DNA of 64,000 bases from an uncultured Clostridia bacterium (lineage in GTDB: Bacteria; Bacillota; Clostridia; Christensenellales; UBA1242): NCBI GenBank assembly GCA_934757825.1, contig CAKVLP010000001.1, forward strand, positions 310,001 to 374,000, read 5' to 3'. A model generated the notes under the pieces. The model saw nothing but the letters and a program-made list of their open reading frames with translations, ran no database searches and was not told the DNA's origin. The number at the start of each line of letters is the position of its first letter. Positions within the stretch are counted from its first letter, which is position 1. Shown in pieces: positions 51,932-61,200 of the stretch. A program made the translations under genes and the position numbers.

Positions 51932-54208
51932 TTGGAACAAAACAAGAAGAAAAATTATAGTAATTTAATTTCGCTTATTGCGATTATATTCGTGTTTATT
52001 TTAATTATCATTCTTTCAAGTTCGGGGTTGCCTGGTAAAAACATCAACCTTACCCAACTTGAAAATATGGTTAGAAACGGGGAAATCTCGCAAGTTTACA
52101 TTCAAGGAAACGGCGTGGGACTTGCTAGAAAAACCGGCAGTGATATCTCAGCCGAAAACTTCCCAGATTACGCCGATTACAACTTTGAATTTATAGCCTA
52201 CTCATCGCTAGACTTTATCAAAGAATACAACAAAAACGTCAGGGCATATCAAGCGGGCACACTTACTGGCGCCGAAGCAGAAGCGCTTTACAAAAACAAA
52301 AACGTGGTTGTGTGGGAGGAGAAAAACCCATCAGCCTCAATCATCGAAACAATTGCGCCATATGTAAGCATTGTTGTGATGATAGTTATCGGATTTTTAA
52401 TTTACAAAATGTTTTCTACAAAGGGTGGCGGAGTTGGCGCGTTCAACAAAAGCCGTGCTAAACTTGTAGAAAAATCAAACGTTAGATTTGAAAACGTTGC
52501 TGGAGCGGACGAGGAAAAAGAAGAAGTTCAAGAAATTGTGGAGTTTTTGAAAAACCCAGCTAAGTTTAAGGCGTTGGGCGCTCGAATTCCTAAGGGTGTG
52601 CTTCTAGTGGGCCCTCCTGGAACAGGTAAAACCTTGCTAGCAAAAGCAGTTGCGGGCGAGAGCAATGTGCCTTTCCTAAGCATCACGGGTAGTGACTTTG
52701 TTGAGTTGTACGTGGGAGTAGGCGCAGGCCGTGTAAGAGACTTATTTGAAACAGCAAAAAAATGCGCGCCTTGTATTGTGTTTATTGACGAGATAGACGC
52801 AGTTGGACGTCAGCGTGGCGCTGGTCTTGGTGGCGGAAACGACGAGAGAGAGCAAACTCTTAACCAGTTGTTGACCGAAATGGACGGCTTCCAAGCCAAC
52901 GAGGGCGTAATTGTACTTGCTGCAACAAACCGTGCGGACGTACTTGACCCAGCACTACTTAGACCGGGCAGATTTGATAGACAGATTTACGTAAACACAC
53001 CTGACGTTAGAGGTAGAGAAGGAATTCTTGAAATCTACGCCAAAAACAAACCACTTGCAAGCGATGTTGACCTAAAAGTTGTGGCAAGACTTACAAGCGG
53101 ATTTACTGGTGCCGATATTGAAAACGTCCTTAACGAAGCCGCAATTTTGGCTGCTAGAAACAACAAATCGTGCATCACTATGGAAGACATCACCGAGGGC
53201 ATCAACAAGGTTTTGATGGGACCTCAAAAGAAAAGCCGACTTATCACCGAAAACACAAAACGCCTTACAGCATATCACGAGTCGGGTCACGCAATTTTGG
53301 CTAAAAAACTTGATTGTGGCGACCAAGTGCATGAGGTTAGTATTATCCCACGTGGAATGGCTGGCGGATACACATCTACTCGCCCAAGCGACGACGATGA
53401 GCACTACACTCTTGAAAAACTTAACAACCGAATTTGTATGATTATGGGTGGCAGAATTGCCGAGGCGCTTTGCCTAAAAGATATCTCGGCAGGTGCTAGT
53501 AGCGATATCGCTAAGGCCACCGAGATTGCAAGAAAAATGGTTACCGAATGGGGTATGAGCGAAAAACTTGGTTTCCTAAGTTTCGGTAGCAAAAACGAAG
53601 TGTTTATAGGTAGAGACTACCAGACACAAGTAAATTACAGCGAAGCAACCGCTGCTGTTATTGACCAAGAAATTAAGAAAATTATTGACTACAACTACCA
53701 ACGTGGCTACAAAATCCTAAGCGAAAATATGGATATTTTGGAAAACTTCGCCAACTTATTGATGGAAAAAGAAACCATCTACACCAAGGAAGTTGAGCAG
53801 GTTATGGCTGGCGTTGATTACAAAATAATTTGCGAGCAGATTGACAAAGACAACGCAGAACGCGCTAAAAAGGACGCCGATATAAGGGCTGAGCACGAAA
53901 GAGAACAAAAACTTAAAATGCAACTTCTTAAAGAGCAAACAGCCGAGGCGCTAAATAATGCTGGTGTAATTTCTAAGGAAGAATACGAAAGCATTAAGTC
54001 ACAAGGCGATTCACTTCGCGAACAAATAAGCCGAGCAAAAGAAAAATACGCCGAGAAAAACCGCGAAGAAAAGGCAGAGACTGAGAGTAGAACCGAGGAA
54101 GAAAAGCCTAAGAAAAAGACTAGGACAAAATCGGAAGACAAACCTAAAAAAGAAAAAACAACAAAAAAATCAGCACCTAAAAAGACTGATGAAAATAAAG
54201 ATAAATAA
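51932..54208 (+). CDS. ftsH: ATP-dependent zinc metalloprotease FtsH
   Basis: This membrane AAA+ protease of about 758 aa degrades misfolded and regulatory membrane proteins. Two spans flank an extracytoplasmic domain (residues about 10-30 and 145-165). Walker A is GPPGTGKTLLAKA near residue 226, followed by Walker B VFIDEIDAVGRQR and the pore motif FVELYVGVGAGRVRDLF. The zinc site is HESGHA near residue 450. The TTG at 51932 is favoured: GGAGG sits 5 bases before it, overlapping an in-frame ATG at 51920. The last 60 residues are a long Lys/Glu-rich tail (EEEKPKKKTRTKSEDKPKK), unusual in length. Confidence 0.95.
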   Translation: MEQNKKKNYSNLISLIAIIFVFILIIILSSSGLPGKNINLTQLENMVRNGEISQVYIQGNGVGLARKTGSDISAENFPDYADYNFEFIAYSSLDFIKEYNKNVRAYQAGTLTGAEAEALYKNKNVVVWEEKNPSASIIETIAPYVSIVVMIVIGFLIYKMFSTKGGGVGAFNKSRAKLVEKSNVRFENVAGADEEKEEVQEIVEFLKNPAKFKALGARIPKGVLLVGPPGTGKTLLAKAVAGESNVPFLSITGSDFVELYVGVGAGRVRDLFETAKKCAPCIVFIDEIDAVGRQRGAGLGGGNDEREQTLNQLLTEMDGFQANEGVIVLAATNRADVLDPALLRPGRFDRQIYVNTPDVRGREGILEIYAKNKPLASDVDLKVVARLTSGFTGADIENVLNEAAILAARNNKSCITMEDITEGINKVLMGPQKKSRLITENTKRLTAYHESGHAILAKKLDCGDQVHEVSIIPRGMAGGYTSTRPSDDDEHYTLEKLNNRICMIMGGRIAEALCLKDISAGASSDIAKATEIARKMVTEWGMSEKLGFLSFGSKNEVFIGRDYQTQVNYSEATAAVIDQEIKKIIDYNYQRGYKILSENMDILENFANLLMEKETIYTKEVEQVMAGVDYKIICEQIDKDNAERAKKDADIRAEHEREQKLKMQLLKEQTAEALNNAGVISKEEYESIKSQGDSLREQISRAKEKYAEKNREEKAETESRTEEEKPKKKTRTKSEDKPKKEKTTKKSAPKKTDENKDK

Positions 54209-54278
54209 TTGTTTGACAAAATAGCAAAAATATATTAACTTAATTATAACAATTTTAGATTAAAGGAATTAAAAGATT

Positions 54279-54872
54279 ATGGCAAAGGCAAAGAAAATAA
54301 TTTTGACAATTTGTGCAAGTTTGGTTGGCGCGCTACTTATCGCTACAATTATACTTGCGTGCACAAATTACACCGCTTATGGCATCGTAAACGACAAGGC
54401 ATACTCAATTGAAGTATACAAAAATGGCTACGAAACTAGCACAAAATATGTTTACGACAACGAGGACGAAGTGTACTCGACAGTTATCACAAAACTTAAC
54501 GAGAGTTTGAAAGAAAACAACCTTTCGGCACTTTTCCAAAACGTTAGAAGTTTTAAAAGCAGAGTGGAAAATGTTGAGAAGAAAATTAGCGAAGCAGTAG
54601 ATGCAAACGACGGCTCTTACTACATCGCCTTCTATTACAGCACACCACAAATTTTGGTTTTTGACGGCAAAGAATATGTAAACGAAAACTCCGCTACAAA
54701 AGAAACAGTTAAGTATACCCAACTTTGGTTGGAAGTTAAAAACTCTTCTAGTTTTACATCTTACACTGCATACCTTGTAGACGCTAGTTCTAGCACCGAA
54801 AAGAGCAATTTCCAAGTAGTAATGATCGCAGAACAAGCACCTGTTTACGAATACCTTGCTTCTCTTAAATAA
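54279..54872 (+). CDS. Putative lipoprotein or membrane-anchored protein, unknown
   Basis: This 197-aa exported protein is not recognised. A hydrophobic N-terminal segment ends in ATIILAC, with Cys28 as a possible lipidation site (I-L-A-C is an imperfect lipobox). The mature part is mixed alpha/beta, with FQNVRSFKSRVENVEKKI as a helix and repeated Tyr/Ser-rich strands (YYIAFYYSTPQILVFDGKEYV). AAAGGAA lies 11 bases before the ATG. It follows ftsH by 70 bases, and two terminators follow it. Confidence 0.75.
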   Translation: MAKAKKIILTICASLVGALLIATIILACTNYTAYGIVNDKAYSIEVYKNGYETSTKYVYDNEDEVYSTVITKLNESLKENNLSALFQNVRSFKSRVENVEKKISEAVDANDGSYYIAFYYSTPQILVFDGKEYVNENSATKETVKYTQLWLEVKNSSSFTSYTAYLVDASSSTEKSNFQVVMIAEQAPVYEYLASLK

Positions 54873-54988
54873 GGATTATTTGTAATTTTCGCTTGTAATG
54901 TGAAATTATAAAAAGACCTAAGAAAATCAATTTAAAACTTGAAAATACTTGTAGAACAAAATGATAAAAAAGTTTTAGAAAATAAGTC

Positions 54989-55019
54989 AAAAAACACTCT
55001 AAAATTAGAGTGTTTTTTA
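54989..55019. terminator. Terminator, first of two
   Basis: The stem AAAACACTCTAA/TTAGAGTGTTTT has a 2-base loop centre and flanking A and T runs. Confidence 0.83.
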
Positions 55020-55022
55020 TTA

Positions 55023-55056
55023 AAAAAACCGCTATATCTAGCGGATTTTTTCTTTT
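55023..55056. terminator. Terminator, second of two
   Basis: The stem CCGCTA/TAGCGG with A and T flanks follows directly on the first hairpin. It may serve transcription from the right. Confidence 0.78.
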
Positions 55057-55110
55057 AAGGTTAATTTTAATTATAATTAGATAAGATAATTTTTTTATAA
55101 GGTCTTATTC

Positions 55111-55134
55111 ATACAGTCAGACGCGACCAGTGAC
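55111..55134. repeat. Imperfect repeat, copy A (with hairpin-forming flanks)
   Basis: ATACAGTCAGACGCGACCAG followed by TGAC matches copy B at 55273-55296 in 20 of 24 bases. The bases just after it (55131-55150) form nested hairpins GTGAC/GTCAC and GTCAC/GTGAC. Confidence 0.7.
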
Positions 55135-55170
55135 CCGTCACGATAGTGACACACTACAAAAAATGACTTT

Positions 55171-55270
55171 GAACCCTCTTAGATTATGCTTTGATATAAA
55201 GTTGTTTGACATAGCCCGCAATGGCAATTGCCCAGAACCCACTTAGTTTGTACTTATAAGTAGAGTGGGT
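55171..55270. repeat. Palindromic/repetitive spacer element
   Basis: GAACCC-CTTAG-TT blocks recur at 55171 and 55235. The second forms a hairpin AACCCACT/AGTGGGTT (55236-55271) with an internal ACTTATAAGT palindrome. No gene is seen between 55057 and 55295. Confidence 0.55.
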
Positions 55271-55272
55271 TG

Positions 55273-55296
55273 ATACAGGCAGTCACGCCCAGTGAC
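55273..55296. repeat. Imperfect repeat, copy B
   Basis: ATACAGGCAGTCACGCCCAG followed by TGAC is 20/24 identical to copy A. It forms GTCAC/GTGAC and ends on the stop codon of the leftward DUF885-like gene. Confidence 0.7.
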
Positions 55297-56459
55297 TAGC
55301 ATTTGTTGGTGTTAGGCTTGAATAGGGCAAAGAAATCAGCAACATTGCGCTTTTTGTATTCGTCCAATAACCCCATCGGAGAAGTCGCAAACTTTCTGGC
55401 GATAAGTTGTTCGGTTGCAAGCGCACCCATAACATAACTTTCAAACTTTCCAGGATACCCCACAATCATAACTAAATACCTGATAGCCTCTTCCTTGGAA
55501 AAATGCCCGAGAAGATAAATGTAAATCTTGCTAAGACTGTCTTGCCAGTTCCCGGAAATTAGTAGATTGGTAATAGTGGAATATAACACCTTTTGATAAC
55601 GCGTGTATTGGTTGTTTTTAACGTGCCAAGCAGCAAAAGTGCCCCAGCCGTTTATGATAAAATCGGCACCGCAATCAAAATTAAACCCACGCTTGTACAT
55701 AATCTGACTAAATAAATGCCCGCAACCCGGATAAACGTTTCCGTAAATCGATAGTCGTAAATCGTCGGAACTAATCGAATTTCCGCTGGTTTGGATAATG
55801 TAAGAATTAGCACTGCCCGAGTAAAAATACTTGGATAGAAATATCCCGCGCCCAGGATCGGTGTTGTAATCAATGTCAATGTTAGAAAGCGTAAATTTGC
55901 CCCAAATCCCTTGCGTCAAATCATCACTCGATAAATCGCGAACAATGCGCTTTGCAGTTGTGATGTAATTTGAACCAGAACTTGCACGCTCCACCGCAGG
56001 CTTAATTGCTTTGCGACGCGCGTATTTTTTTAACTTTTTGCATACGGGCGCGTAATATACACCCATCATTTTTTTGTAAATTGGAAGCATAGGGTTTTTC
56101 TTGCACTTCTTGGTGCAAGCAAGATTAAGCATCTCTTTTAAAAACTCCGAATTCGCCTTAAAATCCTTGTTGATGATATCGAGATAATATTGCTTCAACT
56201 CGCTAGGAATGTATAGAATATTGTCTCGGCGCTTAATAACAGCCGACTTGAAAACGTCGATTTCGTCCTTAGTTTTAAGGATCCTAAACGACTTTAAAAG
56301 TTGTTCAAAAGTGAAGTTTTTGCGATAAAATTCAATCTGAAAATCCAAAATATCGCGCTCTTTTGTGTCGTACAAAAAAGAATGATGCACAATTTCTTTG
56401 TATGCACTGTTGTCAAAAGCGATATTAAACTTCCAATCTCTAACTGTGTTTATATCCAT
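55296..56459 (-). CDS. Degenerate DUF885-like protein, catalytic motif lost
   Basis: This 387-aa protein is without signal peptide. Its C-terminal half follows the pattern of DUF885 (predicted zinc peptidase-like) proteins: YPGCGHLFSQIMYKRG near residue 241 corresponds to the HE-x-YPGHHLQ block, INGWGTFAAWHVKNNQY to the GWATYAE block, and GKFESYVMGALATEQLIARK to the Q-x-x-Y-x-x-G-x-x-x-I-x-x-L block. The zinc ligands appear missing: HE is GN and the next His is Cys. The N-terminal half is Lys-rich with a Cys pair (LACTKKCKKNP). It is either a pseudoenzyme or a neofunctionalised protein. Assignment rests on pattern recall only. Confidence 0.7.
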   Translation of the reverse strand: MDINTVRDWKFNIAFDNSAYKEIVHHSFLYDTKERDILDFQIEFYRKNFTFEQLLKSFRILKTKDEIDVFKSAVIKRRDNILYIPSELKQYYLDIINKDFKANSEFLKEMLNLACTKKCKKNPMLPIYKKMMGVYYAPVCKKLKKYARRKAIKPAVERASSGSNYITTAKRIVRDLSSDDLTQGIWGKFTLSNIDIDYNTDPGRGIFLSKYFYSGSANSYIIQTSGNSISSDDLRLSIYGNVYPGCGHLFSQIMYKRGFNFDCGADFIINGWGTFAAWHVKNNQYTRYQKVLYSTITNLLISGNWQDSLSKIYIYLLGHFSKEEAIRYLVMIVGYPGKFESYVMGALATEQLIARKFATSPMGLLDEYKKRNVADFFALFKPNTNKC

Positions 56460-56643
56460 AATTTTATTATATACACTTTTTTGCCTTTTGTGAAATAAAA
56501 AACCACAACTTTGTAAATTCCACCTTTCGCACTCTATTTTAACCTGAAAAATTAAAAAGTTGTTGCAAAAGGGACGGTTCTATCTTAAAACGCTTGACAA
56601 TATATTTATAATGTAATAGCATTATAATGCAAAAGAGGGAAAA
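56460..56643. promoter_or_regulatory. Divergent control region with TTGACA, palindrome and REP-like motif
   Basis: GGGACGGTTCT at 56571-56581 resembles a motif I associate with REP elements near RAYT genes. TTGACA (56594-56599) is a clear -35, but the -10 is weak (TAGCAT at 17 bases). A perfect 12-base palindrome GCATTATAATGC (56619-56630) overlaps the expected start region and could be an operator. Confidence 0.5.
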
Positions 56644-57426
56644 ATGGCAAGAAAGAAGAGATTAACCAGCGAAAATGGTTTATATACAGTAATACTACGC
56701 ACCAAAAATTTGTGTTTTAAGGAAGAAAAAGTAAAACACATCTTTTTTGACACTTTGAGGACTTGCCTAAGTAAAGACGACTCAAAGATTTTGTGCTACG
56801 CTGTGGGCAATAAGGACGCGTATTTGATAGTGAAAGAGGGCGAGAGTGGACTAGGCAACTTTGTGAAAAAGATATGCGTAACTTTCGTACATAAATACAA
56901 AAAGTTGTTTAAATCGGTGTCGAGCGTGTTTTACGATAGGTATCTAAGCGAACCTATTACATCGGACGCTTCCCTTTTGGAAAACATCGTAAAAATTCAC
57001 TCGCTCAAAGATAAAACCACTCCAACTGGAGAAAAACTTAACTTTGTTACGAGTTTTGAAAATTACTTTGGCGACGATATTGTAAGTTCGGACTGTGTGC
57101 TAGAAAAATTCAGCCGAAACCAGTTTGACGAAGCGCACCAGCACATTGTGGAAAACAAACAATATATGGTGGTTGAAAAACTTACCGACAAACAAGTTGC
57201 CGACTATATATATTACACCTATGGCATTAAGGCAAGCGATATGGAAAAAATTAGCAAACCGCTTTTAAACGAAATTTTGACGAGCGTGGTTGGTATTACC
57301 AAAGCGTCGGCAAGACAGATTGGAAGAGTGACCAAAATATCGCTAAGATACCTATGGGGATTGTTTAAGAAAAAAGACAAATCAGAAAAAGAGATTGAAA
57401 AGGAAGTTGTGAAGGAGACTAAATGA
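56644..57426 (+). CDS. RAYT/Y1-transposase-like protein lacking catalytic residues
   Basis: This 260-aa protein is aligned like REP-associated tyrosine transposases: MARKKRLTSENGLYTVILRTKN for the N-terminal strand, CYAVGNKDAYLIV near residue 58 where the family has the HUH motif (PNHYHLL), VFYDRYLSEPITSDASLLENIVKIH near 100-120 where the family has F-x-x-RF-x-x-I and the catalytic Tyr, and a C-terminal helix-turn-helix-like ITKASARQIGRVTKIS. Neither H-U-H nor the Tyr is kept, so it probably binds DNA but does not cut. It overlaps the next gene by 4 bases (ATGA), unlike a mobile element, so it looks domesticated. AGAGGGA precedes the ATG. Confidence 0.72.
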   Translation: MARKKRLTSENGLYTVILRTKNLCFKEEKVKHIFFDTLRTCLSKDDSKILCYAVGNKDAYLIVKEGESGLGNFVKKICVTFVHKYKKLFKSVSSVFYDRYLSEPITSDASLLENIVKIHSLKDKTTPTGEKLNFVTSFENYFGDDIVSSDCVLEKFSRNQFDEAHQHIVENKQYMVVEKLTDKQVADYIYYTYGIKASDMEKISKPLLNEILTSVVGITKASARQIGRVTKISLRYLWGLFKKKDKSEKEIEKEVVKETK

Positions 57427-58286
57427 AAAAATTCGGAAAGAGATTTTGGATAAATCTAGTGGTCATCATAGTGGTGGGCATTTTTTCCGGTGTTTTTGTA
57501 GGAAACTTTTACGTGAGCAGATATATGGGCGGTCTTAAAGTGGACGCACTGCCAGACGAAACAGCAATTCGCGACAACATTGGCACAGTTATGCGTGACA
57601 CCAAGAATAAGTCGGTTGCACAGATTTCTGCTACCAACAACTACATATTGGCAGAGTACTACCTAAACCAAAAATCGTATGTTAAGCGAAACACCTACGG
57701 CAAGGTTGTGGCAGCGGGCGTTGCACAAAACCTTGTAAGCACCAAAGCGCTTGTGGGTGGCGAGTATTATAGCGAAGAGGTAAGCCAAGGAATGGTTAAC
57801 CTTGCAACAAAATACTACTACGTTAAAAACTCCGACACTGTGAGTTTGTATAAAGGTAGCGTTGATAAATCGCTAAAAACCGATTACTCAAAAGCCAAAG
57901 AAGAGAAGATGACTATTGATGACTTTAATAGCAAAAATGGCGTTAAGGCGAATTACTTCTTGAATTACATAGTTAGTTCTAATACAGTTTTGTCGGAAAA
58001 ATACAACGGCAAAGTGGGTGATAGACATTCGTTTAGCCTAAAACTTGAAACCAGTTATTCGGTTAAAAACTATATGTACAAAATCAAACAAACCTCAAAC
58101 AGTAGCGAGTTCCCAGTTTTTGAAAGCATTGATTTGACGTTTGAGATTGGCGACGACTTTACACTTTACAAGATTGAATACAAAGAAGTGTACAAGGTTG
58201 CAATTGCAGTGCTTGGTCAGGTTACAACCACCGGCACGCTTACCGACGAGTTTACTTATGATAATAGTTTTGTGATACCTAGATAA
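57423..58286 (+). CDS. Membrane-anchored extracytoplasmic protein, unknown
   Basis: This 287-aa protein is not recognised. A basic N-terminus and one membrane span (residues about 8-32, FWINLVVIIVVGIFSGVFVG) are followed by an extracytoplasmic domain rich in Tyr, Lys and Ser. Beta-strand patterns close the protein (ESIDLTFEIGDDFTLYKIEYKEV). It overlaps the RAYT-like gene by ATGA, and the giant protein gene follows after 8 bases, so all three are one operon. A role in surface structure assembly is inference from this context. Confidence 0.75.
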   Translation: MKKFGKRFWINLVVIIVVGIFSGVFVGNFYVSRYMGGLKVDALPDETAIRDNIGTVMRDTKNKSVAQISATNNYILAEYYLNQKSYVKRNTYGKVVAAGVAQNLVSTKALVGGEYYSEEVSQGMVNLATKYYYVKNSDTVSLYKGSVDKSLKTDYSKAKEEKMTIDDFNSKNGVKANYFLNYIVSSNTVLSEKYNGKVGDRHSFSLKLETSYSVKNYMYKIKQTSNSSEFPVFESIDLTFEIGDDFTLYKIEYKEVYKVAIAVLGQVTTTGTLTDEFTYDNSFVIPR

Positions 58287-58294
58287 GGAGAAAA

Positions 58295-61200
58295 ATGAAA
58301 AATCCAGCATTAAAAAAGAAAAGGAATTGGAGAAATATACTTACATATATTGCTACATATATTGTAGTAACTTTTTCCGTTGCTTTTGTGGTTGTTTCGT
58401 TTTCCAACAAAACTTATTCGGCTGGAAACACCGAACTAAAACCTAACACCAGTAGTTCGAGCGCGCTTGGAATGATGGTTACGCGCCTTATGGAAATGCA
58501 GGACGCCAACCTTGTGCTCAATGTAGACGCCGATAGAGGTGAGGACGAGATTGGGCTACAAGCCGACATAAACCTTGTGATGTATCCGGGTTTGGAGGGC
58601 GCCGAAGTTAATGTAAACGCCGGACTTACCTACAACGATATATACTTTGATGTTAGTTTGACATACAAAGACGGAATGGCATATGTGTCGATTGGCGACA
58701 AAAATTATAGTATGAGCGCGTCGAGCATTATGTCGGCGACAATGAGCGTGTTGTCACTATGCGGAATTGACATTGACCTTAGTGGCGACCTTATGTCGAG
58801 TTTCGATATGAGTTTGCTAGATAGCCTTGGCGAGATTAAAGAGGAAAAACTTGATAATGGCGCTAAATTAACAATCGCCCTTAACGACGCTATTAAGGTA
58901 GTTATACTTACTGACAAAGACTATAATATTAAAAATGTAAACTTAGACCGCATTACACTTAGCGGAATGAATGTGGGTGCAAACGTGGTTTTCAATTCCA
59001 CAAATAAGGGAACAAAAGTTAATGTTCCTAGCAAAGAATTTGTGGACGTAAGCGAAAGCGTTGGGCTTATTGAAACCCTTTACAATACAGTTGCTGGCAA
59101 GAAAATTGGATTTAACTTTGACGCATTTGAAAGCCAAGTAAGCGTTGCGCTTGACCTTGAAAACAACAGTATGCAAGCAAAAGTTAACGCGCTTGACAAC
59201 GACTTTGCACTTACTTTTAAAGACAACAAAATTTATTTGGACGCGGGTGTGCTAAAATTAAAATCCGACCTTCCAAAGTTTGATTTACAACAACTTACTG
59301 GCGTTGTGGGTGCTTTGAGCGACGAGCAAGCGGACAAAATTAAAACAGTTTTGACTAAGGCTTACGACGCGGTTAAAAATATTAACCTTAAAAATATCAC
59401 CAAAACTGAATATGGATATGCTGTTAACTTTAACGATACACTAATTAAGTTTAAAGTAGTAGATGGCAAAGTAAATAGCATTGAAGTGGACGATACTTGC
59501 ATTATCAACTTGTTTAGCGACGTTGCAATTTCGGTGGCAGACGAAAACTTTACAAATGTGACCAACTTAAAGTTCTTGCTACAACCTATTAGATCGCTTC
59601 TTAACGACAAGCAGTTTAGTGCTAATGTAGAACTTAGTGTATCCGACTTTACTCTTAACGGCATACTTAGCGTAGACTTTAAAGACAACAAACTTGTGCA
59701 GTTTAAGGCAGAGGTTATGGGTGTTGAAGTTATGCTAACCGTTACAAAAGACGGCGTGTACTTAAAAGCGGACGACATTAAGGTTATGACCGATTTTGCG
59801 TCGATTAGCAATGTGCTAGACGAGTTAAAATCGGACAGCGACAAGACAGATATTAACGACACACTTCAAAGAATTTTGAAAAAAACTATTGAGTTTGTAA
59901 AACCTAGCGCGAGCCAACTTGACGTAAAATATGGCGACTATACAATTAGCGTTGTTGCCGACGCGGGCAAATTTGATAGCATTAAAATTGCAAGCGACAA
60001 ATTAAACGCAAACGTTAAATTTGCGGACGAATTTACAGTTGAGCAAAACTTTGAAGATTATGAAAAAATAGACATCACAAAAGAAAAAATTGAAAGTATC
60101 AAAAACGCTGTTACTGGTAAAGTATATTCCTTTGACGGCACAGTAAATATTGGCGACACCACAATTGGTATCGAGGCAAAAGCGGATTTGACCGATTTAC
60201 AAGACATCAAAGCCGAAGCGAAAATTGTGGCATATGACAAAACAATTGAAGTAAATGTTCAAGACAACACAATCTATGTAAAACTTGACGGTATTAAAAT
60301 TAGCGGTTCGTTTAATGAAATAGTAGAACTAATAAACGCTGTTATGGATAGAATTAACGTCGTGCAAACATACAGCCTAGAAGCCCCAAGCGGACTAGAA
60401 ATTAAAGACATTCATCTAAGCCTAGTGGACGAGGAAATCGTGGTTTCGCTTAGCGTTAATGATAAAGTAATTTCGGCGGTACTTGACCTAAGCGAGTTAA
60501 GCCTTGACCTTAGAGCGGGCGAGGTTGTGGCAAGTGTGGCAGTCGATAAAGCAAGCGAGGTTAATACGCTTAGCCCAGCCGAAACGAGCGAGTACACCGC
60601 ACAAGCGACACGCCTTTACGACTTGGCTGTTAGCGCCCTTAACACAGCAAAGGCCGAGCGGGTTCACGCAATTGCAACGCTCAATATCGCGGGCGAGATA
60701 ATTGAGGTGGAATTAGGACTTGTCCACACCGACACAATCACAGTAAAATTTGAAACCACATTCAAAGGCATTAAGGTTGTGGGTTATGTGGCAGACAACA
60801 AAGTTTACATCAACGTGTTTGATATTTGCTTTATGTTTAACCTTAACAATTTGGATAAAAACCTAAATCAAATAGCCGAAATATTCGACCTTGACCTTGG
60901 CGCAACTAAGGACATCGCTACAATTATTGAAACAATAAAACTTAACAATATTACAAAATTTGAGACCGACAAAAACTCGTTTAAACTTACTTACAACGAC
61001 ATTGCATTAAAAGTGTTTACCTACAACGAGTTGATTTCAAGAGTTCAAGTAAACTATAACGATATTGACGTAAATTTCTCAATAACATATCCAAACAATT
61101 ATAGAATTGTTGTGTCCAACAACCGCGTTATCGAACTTGACAACTTGGCACCTGTTGGCAACGCGTTCTACAACACATTTAAGTCGCGCTCAATTTCTGG

